The notes under the pieces: model-generated
What the model saw: the letters and a program-made list of their open reading frames with translations, nothing else
Told to the model about the DNA's origin: nothing
Database searches by the model: none
In this document: positions 6,567 through 13,210 of the stretch, piece after piece
How the letters are laid out: every line of letters starts with the position of its first letter
Numbering within the stretch: the stretch's first letter is position 1
Translations under genes and position numbers: made by a program
NCBI GenBank assembly: GCA_016776705.1
Contig: JADHSW010000058.1
Coordinates: 1-14,090 of the forward strand
Direction: 5' to 3'
Source of the DNA: Rhodospirillales bacterium
GTDB lineage: Bacteria > Pseudomonadota > Alphaproteobacteria > Rhodospirillales > JABHCV01
DNA: 14,090 bases

Positions 6567-8857
6567 ACCCGCACCACCATGGCTTCCGCCTGTTCTGCAA
6601 GACGGTACATCTGGTCCCGCCCGGTCAAATAGGGATCAGGCCATTTGGGGCTTTTTTCCCCGAGCGCCACGGCGGCATGAAGAGTCCAGTAAGGATCAGC
6701 AAGATGAGGGCGCGCCAGACACACCAGATCGGCGCGTCCCGCCATTAGGATGGAATTGACGTGGTCAGGCTCATAAATATTCCCGACGGCCATGGTCGCA
6801 CCGCCCAACTCATTGCGAATTCTGTCCGAAAAAGGCGTCTGGTACATGCGCCCGTAAACGGGCTGGGCATCCACCGACGTCTGACCGGCGGAAACATCGA
6901 TAATATCGACCCCGGCTTCGTAGAACATACGTGCTATTTGGACGGCGTCTTCAGGTGTAACACCGTCATCACCGGCCCAGTCGCTGGCGGATATTCTTAC
7001 CGACATCGGCTTCTCGTCGGGCCAGACCGCCCGCATGGCCCTGAACAGTTCAAGCGGATAGCGCATACGGTTTTCCAGTGACCCGCCATACGCATCATCC
7101 CTGATATTGGACAAGGGCGATATGAACGACGAAATCAGATATCCGTGCGCGGCGTGCATTTCGATCATATCGAAACCGGCCCTCGCCGCCATTTCAGTCG
7201 CACTGACAAATTGCCCGCGAACCGTATCCATATCGTCCCGGTCCATGGCCTTGGGGACGGCGTTATTTTTCGACCAGGGAATGGCTGACGCCGACATCAA
7301 CGGCCAGTTCCCACCCACCAGCGGCGCATCCATTTCCTGCCAGCCCAACTGGGTCGAGCCCTTGCGTCCTGAATGGCCGATCTGGCAACAGATTTTTGCC
7401 TCTGTTTCCTGATGGACAAAATCTGTCAGGCGCGTCCAGGCGGCCTCATGTTCGGCAGCGTACAGACCGGGACATCCGGGTGTGATCCTGGCTTCGGGGC
7501 TGACACAGGTCATTTCCACGTAGACAAGCCCGGCCCCGCCTTTGGCGCGTTCAGCATAATGAACAAAGTGCCAATCCGTGGGGCAGCCATCCACCGCCTT
7601 GTACTGGGCCATGGGGGAGACGACGATACGGTTCCTGGTCTCCATTTCACGAAGCCTGAAAGGCGTGAACATGGGGGCCTTGCCGGTTCCTGATGGCTGA
7701 CCGGATTGGGTCTGGAACCAGTTTTCCGCACTTTCCAGCCATTCCTTATCGCGCAAACGCAGGTTCTCGTGACTTATGCGTTGCGAGCGGGTCAACAGCG
7801 CATAGTTAAACTGGACGGGTTCGAAGCCCACATAACGTTCCACATCTTCGAACCATTCAAGTGAATTGCGCGCCGCCGATTGCAGCCGCAACACTTCCAG
7901 ACGGCGTTCGTCCTGATATCGTTCGAACGCTGTTTCCATGGAATCTTCTGCATGAATGTAATTGGCCAGGGAAATCGCACTGTCAAAGGCCAACCTGGAG
8001 CCGGAACCGATAGAAAAATGCCCCGTCGCCGCCGCGTCACCCATCAGGACAATATTTTCATGATGCCATTGCTCACAGATCACCCGCGGGAAATTCATCC
8101 AGACGGCCGATCCGCGCAGATGATCCGCATTTGACATCAACGAATTTCCACCCAGATAATCGGCGAATATTTCTTCGCACGTCGCAATTGTTTGCTCTTT
8201 GGACATATCGGCAAAACCGAAATTATCCCATGTCTCGTTTGAGCATTCGATAATGACCGTCGCCGTGTCGCCATCAAACTGATAAGCATGCACCCATATC
8301 CAGCCGTGCTCAGTTTTTTCAAATATAAAAGTAAAGGCGTCATCGAATTTTTGATGGGTGCCAAGCCAGATAAACTTGCATTTCCGAACATCAATATCGG
8401 GCCTGAAGTGCTCCACATACTCGCTGCGCACTTTCGAGTTGATGCCGTCACAGGCGACGACCAGATCATACTCTTTAGTATAATCAGCCGCGGATGTGAA
8501 TTCCGTCTCGAAGCGCAAATCCACGCCAAGTTCCTCGGCCCGCTGGCGCAAAAGGATCAGCATCTTCTTGCGGCCGATCCCGGCGAACCCATGCCCGCCT
8601 GAAACCGTACGATGACCATTGTGGTGAACCGCGATGTCGTCCCAATAGACAAAATTGTTTCGGATTGCCTCGGCGCTTTTAGGATCGTTTTCAAGCATAT
8701 TGCTCAAGGCATCGTCGGATAGAACGACCCCCCAGCCAAAGGTATCGTCGACCTTGTTTCTTTCGATGACCACTACCTCATGGGCAGGGTCCTTAAGCTT
8801 GATGCTGATCGCAAAATACAGCCCGCCGGGACCACCACCCAAACACACGATTTTCAT
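6563..8857 (-). CDS. 2-aminobenzoyl-CoA monooxygenase/reductase (FAD hydroxylase-OYE fusion)
   Basis: The 764-residue protein is two enzymes in one chain. Residues 1-~385 are a class A flavin monooxygenase: GGGPGG (7-12), ACDGINSKVR with Asp137-Gly138, and LMGDAAATGHFS with Gly273-Asp274. Residues ~396-745 are an Old Yellow Enzyme-type FMN reductase: QIGHSGRK (492-499), the HAAH pair His568/His571, and SPLSN..DDAYGGSLENR (580-597). No Fe-S cysteine motif follows, unlike 2,4-dienoyl-CoA reductase. This architecture and size match the ~85 kDa subunit of Azoarcus evansii 2-aminobenzoyl-CoA monooxygenase/reductase, which hydroxylates at C5 and then reduces the ring without releasing it. Databases often label the family 'bifunctional salicylyl-CoA 5-hydroxylase/oxidoreductase', so salicylyl-CoA remains an alternative. 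The adjacent CoA ligase, the RidA-family protein and the beta-oxidation genes favour anthranilate. It is the first gene after the strong promoter; GAGAGG lies eight bases before the ATG. Confidence 0.87.
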   Translation of the reverse strand: MKIVCLGGGPGGLYFAISIKLKDPAHEVVVIERNKVDDTFGWGVVLSDDALSNMLENDPKSAEAIRNNFVYWDDIAVHHNGHRTVSGGHGFAGIGRKKMLILLRQRAEELGVDLRFETEFTSAADYTKEYDLVVACDGINSKVRSEYVEHFRPDIDVRKCKFIWLGTHQKFDDAFTFIFEKTEHGWIWVHAYQFDGDTATVIIECSNETWDNFGFADMSKEQTIATCEEIFADYLGGNSLMSNADHLRGSAVWMNFPRVICEQWHHENIVLMGDAAATGHFSIGSGSRLAFDSAISLANYIHAEDSMETAFERYQDERRLEVLRLQSAARNSLEWFEDVERYVGFEPVQFNYALLTRSQRISHENLRLRDKEWLESAENWFQTQSGQPSGTGKAPMFTPFRLREMETRNRIVVSPMAQYKAVDGCPTDWHFVHYAERAKGGAGLVYVEMTCVSPEARITPGCPGLYAAEHEAAWTRLTDFVHQETEAKICCQIGHSGRKGSTQLGWQEMDAPLVGGNWPLMSASAIPWSKNNAVPKAMDRDDMDTVRGQFVSATEMAARAGFDMIEMHAAHGYLISSFISPLSNIRDDAYGGSLENRMRYPLELFRAMRAVWPDEKPMSVRISASDWAGDDGVTPEDAVQIARMFYEAGVDIIDVSAGQTSVDAQPVYGRMYQTPFSDRIRNELGGATMAVGNIYEPDHVNSILMAGRADLVCLARPHLADPYWTLHAAVALGEKSPKWPDPYLTGRDQMYRLAEQAEAMVVRV

Positions 8858-8891
8858 AAGGGAAGCCTCTCACTGTTGCTGGACTGACGAG

Positions 8892-8915
8892 ACGAGATTA
8901 TAGGAGGCATCTCGT
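8892..8915. promoter_or_regulatory. Second inverted repeat spanning the -10 box
   Basis: ACGAGAT (8892-8898) and ATCTCGT (8909-8915) are perfect seven-base arms around a ten-base centre that contains most of the -10 element. A protein bound here would block RNA polymerase. The sequence differs from the repeat over the -35 box, so a different regulator, or an RNA structure at the promoter, is possible. Confidence 0.5.
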
Positions 8916-8925
8916 TTTATTTCAA
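8897..8925 (-). promoter_or_regulatory. Sigma70-type promoter of the anthranilate operon
   Basis: On the minus strand TTGAAA (8925-8920) and TATAAT (8902-8897) are separated by exactly 17 bases, one mismatch from consensus overall. Transcription would start near 8890, giving a leader of about 33 bases before the ATG at 8857. It lies in the 104-base gap after the indolepyruvate oxidoreductase gene, so the catabolic unit can be expressed independently of it. Confidence 0.8.
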
Positions 8926-8935
8926 GTATGAAATA
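8918..8935. promoter_or_regulatory. Palindromic operator candidate over the -35 box
   Basis: TATTTCA-AGTA-TGAAATA is a perfect inverted repeat with seven-base arms and a four-base centre. It covers the -35 hexamer of the operon promoter. Length and symmetry suit a MarR-family dimer site, and a MarR protein is encoded in the operon. A further half-site copy, TGAAATA, lies at 8944-8950, nine bases beyond. Binding is inferred. Confidence 0.6.
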
Positions 8936-8961
8936 TTTAAGCCTGAAATAGTATTTTTTGC

Positions 8962-11900
8962 CTAAGCTATTCCCCAGAAACGGCGCATTTCTTCGATGGC
9001 GGGTTGTTTGATTATCCCAAAGCCCTTTACTTTTTCAGGGGCGCGGGCGACATCGATATATCGGGCATGGTTTTCCAGGGTCAGATTGTTCAGCGCGTCA
9101 TTTATGACGGTTTCATATTCTTTAATAAGGGCGCGTTCATTCTGGCGCTCGTGGGTATAGGCGAAAACATCAAACCGGGTCCCGCGTAAGACTTTCAGTT
9201 TTGCCAGTCCTTCCAAAACCGGCGTCATCCAGGCACCGTATGCGCGTTTGCGATGACGACCATCTGCAGGGTCCTTGCGCGCCAGCAAATCCGGGGCCAG
9301 ATGGTAGGAAATCCGGCAGGCTCCATCAAAGCGTTTACGCAGGTTCTGGGTAAAATTATTTTCAGTATGCAGACGAGCGACTTCATATTCGTCCTTGTAG
9401 GCGAGGAGACGTGCATAGGAATTAGCAACGGCTCGTGTCAATTCATGACTTCCGGAAAGGATCTCATTTTCCTTTTCCTGAACCCTCTTAACCAGGTTTT
9501 TATAACGTCCGGCATAGGCCGCATCCTGATATTTTTCCAGATGCGAGGCGAGGCGATCAATGCTTTCCTCGATGGTTTCTTCTACTGGAGGCGAGTCCGC
9601 AAGTGGCCCGACATTTTTTTCAAAGGCGTTCGGGTCATGGGCCGCAAAACGCCCCCATTCGAAACATTGGGTATTGATGCCTACTTTCACTCCGTTCAGG
9701 GTGATGGCGTTCAAAATTGCTTCACGTCCCAGGGGAATGACTCCCTTTTGAAACGCATACCCCAATAAAAACAGATTGGCCAAAATGGATTGTCCGCCCA
9801 GATGTTCGGCAAGACGCGTGGCGTTGATGAAATCCGCAGCGCCCGCCCGGGTTCTGGCCCTCAGCAAATTCTGCATGTTTTCCAGATCGTAGGTAACATC
9901 CCCATTTGAAATTTGCGCCGCGGTAAGTTGTACGAAGGTATTTATCAGAATGCCTGATCTATCGGGATTCAGTTGCGACAGGGCTTCCTTGCTACATGCC
10001 ATGATCATATCACCGGCCAGCATCAGGTCAGCGCCACCGGTGGGAATGCGGGGCTGGGCGATGATGCCAGGGTGCGCCGAAAGACGGACATGGGAGACAA
10101 CACCGCCGCCTTTTTGCGAAAGCCCGGTAAAATCCAGGGTCGAGGCTCCCTTGCCTTCCTGAAGCGCGGCCATGGCGAGAATATGACCTAATGTTACGAT
10201 GCCGTTTCCACCAACCCCGGCGACGACGACATTATAAGGGCGGGTCAGGTCAAATGGCGCTGGCAGGGGAATATTCTTCGGCAGATGATCAAGGTTGGCC
10301 TCCCCCTTGTCCTCCAGCATTTGACCATCAACGGTTATGAAGGAAGGGCACAGCCCTTCCAGACACGTAAGGTCGCCGTTACACATGGATTGATCAATGC
10401 GGCGCTTTCGCCCCATGGGGGTGTCGATAAGTGTCAGGGCCGGGCAACTGGACTGAACGGCGCAATCGCCGCAGCCTTCACAGACATCCGGATTGATGAA
10501 GGCCCGACGTTTGATTTTTTCAGCTTCGCCGCGTTGCCTTTTGCGCCGCAACTGAGCGGCGCAGGCCTGCACATAGATAATGACGGAAACACCCGCAACG
10601 TCCCGAAATTCACGTTGCACGCGATCAAAATCCTGGCGGGGATGGCAGGTCGTTCCCGGAGCAAATTCGCCAACAGCTGGAATGTGCTCCAGTTGATCAT
10701 AAACAACGGCGATGCGTTGCACTCCTTCGCTATAGATTTGATGGGAAATGTCGGCCGCATTGAATTTGCTTTCGATGGGCTGGCCGCCGGTCATGGCGAC
10801 GGCGTCATTATTGAGAATTTTGAACGTAATATTGGCCCTGGCGGCGATGGCCTGACGAATGGCCAGGGAACCGGAATGAAAATACGTTCCATCCCCCATG
10901 TTTTGAAAGACGTGAGATGTCTGGGTGAACGGGGCCTGACCGGTCCAGTTGACCCCATCGCCGCCCATCTGCAAAAAACCGGTTGTTTCCCTATCCATGT
11001 AAGCGGCCATCAGATGGCACCCGGTTCCCGCATGGGCGCGGCTGCCTTCAGGCACCCGTGTCGAAACACTATGGGGACAACCGGCGCAAAAATGAGGAAT
11101 TCTCATTGCCCCAGAACCTACTTTCAGGTTGTGGTCTGTCTGCTCAAGGAAAGCGAGATAGCCTGCGGCCCCGTCCAGTTTGCCAAGATCGGGAATGGTG
11201 TTGTTCAGGGCGATTGCCACGGCGGCTGAAGTTAACTGGCCCGCTGATGAGAGTAAAGATTCACCCTTTGAATTTTCCTTTCCCAGCACTTTTGGACGCT
11301 TGTCATGCGGCAGGTTGAAGAGGATATCCTTGACTTGTTTTTCGACGAAGGAACGCTTTTCCTCGATCACAAGAAGGGTTTCAAGTCCTGTGGCGAATTC
11401 CCGTATGCCATCAGGCTCCAGAGGCCAGGGCATACCGACCTTATAAACGGCAACGCCCAGATCCCCCGCCGCCCGTTCGTCAATCCCCATGTCCTCCATC
11501 GCTTGCAGAAAATCGCCATGGGATTTACCGACAGTGATTACACCGATCCGTGCGCCCTGCCTGGGCCAGATTTCCCTGTCTATCCGATTGACGCGGGCGA
11601 AGGCCTGCGCCGCCTTGAGCCGGTGGTTGATATGGCGGGCCTCCTGCTCAAGTTGAGGGTCCGGCGTACGGATGTTGAGGCCACCGGGGGGAAGAGCAAA
11701 ATCTGACGGCTCTATTGCATCTGAACGAGATGAGGGAAGATCAATAACAGCCCCCGATTCCACTGTGTCCGAAACCGCCTTGAAGCCCACATAGCATCCC
11801 GCATAACGGGACATGGCGATGCCCAGCAAGCCAAAATCCACATATTCCTGTAAATCACAGGGATGCAAATACGGCATCAGCCAGGATTCCATCGCCTGAT

Positions 11901-12402
11901 CGCACTGGTGCGCCGTCGCCGACGACATGGCACCATGGTCATCGCCAACAACAACCAACACCCCGCCCCTGGGTGAAGATCCCATCAAATTAGCATGCTT
12001 CAGGGCGTCGGAAGCCCTGTCCGCGCCGACACCCTTGCCATACCAAAGCGAAAAAACACCATCTGTTTTGGCGCCAGGGAAAAGGCCGACCTGCTGGGTT
12101 CCAAGGATCGCCGTTGCAGCCAGTTCCTCGTTGATTGCGGGTTGGAAGTGGATGTTGCTGTCGTTCAGGACTTCCTGGGCAGCCCAAAGCTCAATATCCA
12201 GCCCGCCAAGGGGTGAGCCCCGATATCCGGAAATGAACCCGGCTGTATCAAGCCCGGAGTTTCGGTCCCTGCGGGCCTGTTCAAGAACAATACGGACCAG
12301 GGCCTGAACGCCGGTCAGAAAAACCGCGCCCGCATCCCTGGCAAATTTATCCGAAAGCGTGATGGCTTTCATCGACCGTGTGTTGAGCGAGTCATTGACC
12401 AT
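8962..12402 (-). CDS. Indolepyruvate:ferredoxin oxidoreductase, fused IorA-IorB type
   Basis: The 1146-residue single chain matches the proteobacterial fused form of archaeal IorA plus IorB. It oxidatively decarboxylates arylpyruvates (indole-3-pyruvate, phenylpyruvate) to the aryl-acetyl-CoA with thiamine diphosphate and Fe-S clusters, reducing ferredoxin. Visible landmarks are GYRGSPLGGLD (59-69) in the pyrimidine-binding domain, FCAGCPH (438-444), the ThDP/Mg block GGDGVNWTGQAPF...NNDAVAMTGGQ (480-541), an Fe-S region with Cys641, 644, 647, 653, 674, 680 and 685, and the gamma domain starting GVGGNGIVTLG (729-739) with DFTGLSQKGGGVVSHVR (757-773). A C-terminal extension of ~200 residues is usual for the family. 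The ATG at 12402 has GGA six bases upstream; Met11 is an alternative start. It diverges from an Lrp/AsnC gene, as is common for amino-acid catabolic enzymes. Its place beside an anthranilate operon suggests tryptophan/indole metabolism, though phenylpyruvate is equally possible. Confidence 0.92.
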   Translation of the reverse strand: MVNDSLNTRSMKAITLSDKFARDAGAVFLTGVQALVRIVLEQARRDRNSGLDTAGFISGYRGSPLGGLDIELWAAQEVLNDSNIHFQPAINEELAATAILGTQQVGLFPGAKTDGVFSLWYGKGVGADRASDALKHANLMGSSPRGGVLVVVGDDHGAMSSATAHQCDQAMESWLMPYLHPCDLQEYVDFGLLGIAMSRYAGCYVGFKAVSDTVESGAVIDLPSSRSDAIEPSDFALPPGGLNIRTPDPQLEQEARHINHRLKAAQAFARVNRIDREIWPRQGARIGVITVGKSHGDFLQAMEDMGIDERAAGDLGVAVYKVGMPWPLEPDGIREFATGLETLLVIEEKRSFVEKQVKDILFNLPHDKRPKVLGKENSKGESLLSSAGQLTSAAVAIALNNTIPDLGKLDGAAGYLAFLEQTDHNLKVGSGAMRIPHFCAGCPHSVSTRVPEGSRAHAGTGCHLMAAYMDRETTGFLQMGGDGVNWTGQAPFTQTSHVFQNMGDGTYFHSGSLAIRQAIAARANITFKILNNDAVAMTGGQPIESKFNAADISHQIYSEGVQRIAVVYDQLEHIPAVGEFAPGTTCHPRQDFDRVQREFRDVAGVSVIIYVQACAAQLRRKRQRGEAEKIKRRAFINPDVCEGCGDCAVQSSCPALTLIDTPMGRKRRIDQSMCNGDLTCLEGLCPSFITVDGQMLEDKGEANLDHLPKNIPLPAPFDLTRPYNVVVAGVGGNGIVTLGHILAMAALQEGKGASTLDFTGLSQKGGGVVSHVRLSAHPGIIAQPRIPTGGADLMLAGDMIMACSKEALSQLNPDRSGILINTFVQLTAAQISNGDVTYDLENMQNLLRARTRAGAADFINATRLAEHLGGQSILANLFLLGYAFQKGVIPLGREAILNAITLNGVKVGINTQCFEWGRFAAHDPNAFEKNVGPLADSPPVEETIEESIDRLASHLEKYQDAAYAGRYKNLVKRVQEKENEILSGSHELTRAVANSYARLLAYKDEYEVARLHTENNFTQNLRKRFDGACRISYHLAPDLLARKDPADGRHRKRAYGAWMTPVLEGLAKLKVLRGTRFDVFAYTHERQNERALIKEYETVINDALNNLTLENHARYIDVARAPEKVKGFGIIKQPAIEEMRRFWGIA

Positions 12403-12519
12403 GCTTTTTCCAGATTACTTGGAGAATCTTAGTTGAAATTGCTGGAAAAATAATTGCGTATATTCCAAAATATACTCTGTTTTTGGTAAAATTTTGTGTA
12501 TTTATGGAAAATTTGGAAA
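12403..12519. promoter_or_regulatory. Divergent AT-rich control region with repeated TGGAA sites
   Basis: This gap between the oxidoreductase and the Lrp/AsnC gene is clearly AT-rich. The pentamer TGGAA, in either orientation, occurs five times: 12408-12412 (minus), 12443-12447, 12463-12467 (minus), 12505-12509 and 12514-12518. The second and third form a dyad with a 15-base centre. Clustered degenerate dyads are what Lrp/AsnC proteins usually bind, so autoregulation and control of the oxidoreductase are likely. TATACT at 12471-12476 could be a plus-strand -10, but no good -35 lies at the right distance. Confidence 0.5.
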
Positions 12520-12984
12520 ATGTACCCCCTGGATGATTATGACAAGAAAATACTGGATGCCCTGCAAAAGGATGGTCGGATGTCCCTGGGCGATATCTCG
12601 CAGGCTGTCGGCCTAAGCCAGTCGCCGTGCTGGCGACGCATCAAGAAGCTAGAAAATGCAGGCATCATCGAGGGCTACTCTGCCAGCATCAATCCTGAAG
12701 CGGTCGGGGTCGGACTGAACCTTTTTGTTCACGTGTCGATGGATTTGCACGCCGTCGCCCAATTCGAGGCGGCGATTATCGACCACCCCCTGATCATCGA
12801 ATGTTTTGCGGTTACCGGCGACAGTGATTACCTTTTACATGTCATGGTCAAGGATATTGCCGCTTCTGATCAATTCCTGCGCAAGGAGCTTATTTCAATG
12901 CCGGGGGTTAAGGAATTCAGCACCCGTTTCGCCATTTCTCCGATTAAGAAACGACGCGCTATACCAATACTTGAAATGCTGTAA
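12520..12984 (+). CDS. Lrp/AsnC-family transcriptional regulator
   Basis: The protein has 154 residues from the ATG at 12520. The N-terminal DDYDKKILDALQKDGRMS and the helix-turn-helix LGDISQAVGLSQSPCWRRIKKLENAGII (about 23-50) are classic Lrp/AsnC, followed by a RAM effector/oligomerisation domain (about 65-145) with the GDSDYLL loop that lines the amino-acid pocket. A GTG at 12496 would add eight residues of unlike sequence. The ATG is preferred because it begins at the usual family position and GGAAA lies nine bases upstream. The gene diverges from the indolepyruvate oxidoreductase, which it probably controls in response to an amino acid, plausibly tryptophan or phenylalanine. No clear terminator follows the TAA. 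Confidence 0.93.
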   Translation: MYPLDDYDKKILDALQKDGRMSLGDISQAVGLSQSPCWRRIKKLENAGIIEGYSASINPEAVGVGLNLFVHVSMDLHAVAQFEAAIIDHPLIIECFAVTGDSDYLLHVMVKDIAASDQFLRKELISMPGVKEFSTRFAISPIKKRRAIPILEML

Positions 12985-13082
12985 TCCCCCTCTTTTAAAT
13001 TGTAACAAATCCAGATTTTAAGCCCAAATGGGCAAATTACCCCTTAAATCAAGTATTATTGCACCAAATTATGTATTTTTTT

Positions 13083-13160
13083 GCCAAAACCGTTTCTTTG
13101 GCTGGATAGAATCTGATTCATCCAATAGGATGTAAGGTAACAAAACTTTCCAGGGGAAAG
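13083..13160 (+). promoter_or_regulatory. Hairpin-rich leader upstream of the TRAP binding-protein gene
   Basis: Four short inverted repeats lie close together: GCCAAA/TTTGGC (13083-13102), TGGAT(A)GAAT/ATTCATCCA (13103-13124), CATCC/GGATG (13119-13132) and CTTTCC-AGG-GGAAAG (13146-13160). The second and third share the ATCC segment, so they cannot form together. None has the T-tract of an intrinsic terminator. They may be operators or an mRNA leader structure. I found no convincing sigma70 or sigma54 promoter in 12985-13210. Confidence 0.35.
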
Positions 13161-13210
13161 CTAAAGTGCCGTTCAAGAGCCTTTTCTGATAATTCTTAGG
13201 GAGAATACAC

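Noticed and set aside
8892..8915. Stem-loop as a terminator of the indolepyruvate oxidoreductase transcript
   Set aside because: In the minus direction no T-tract follows the stem. The T-rich side faces the plus strand, where no gene ends. Its overlap with the -10 box favours an operator.
10285..11229. Long plus-strand open frame of 314 codons inside the indolepyruvate oxidoreductase gene
   Set aside because: It is fully antisense to a gene with clear ThDP and Fe-S motifs, has no recognisable domain, and its translation looks like a codon-bias shadow.
12496..12519. GTG start for the Lrp/AsnC gene
   Set aside because: The eight extra residues (tryptophan- and lysine-rich) do not resemble the family N-terminus, while the ATG at 12520 starts at the normal place with a better-placed ribosome site.
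13022..13033. GCCC-AAAT-GGGC hairpin after the Lrp/AsnC gene as a terminator
   Set aside because: The stem is only four pairs and no T-run follows.
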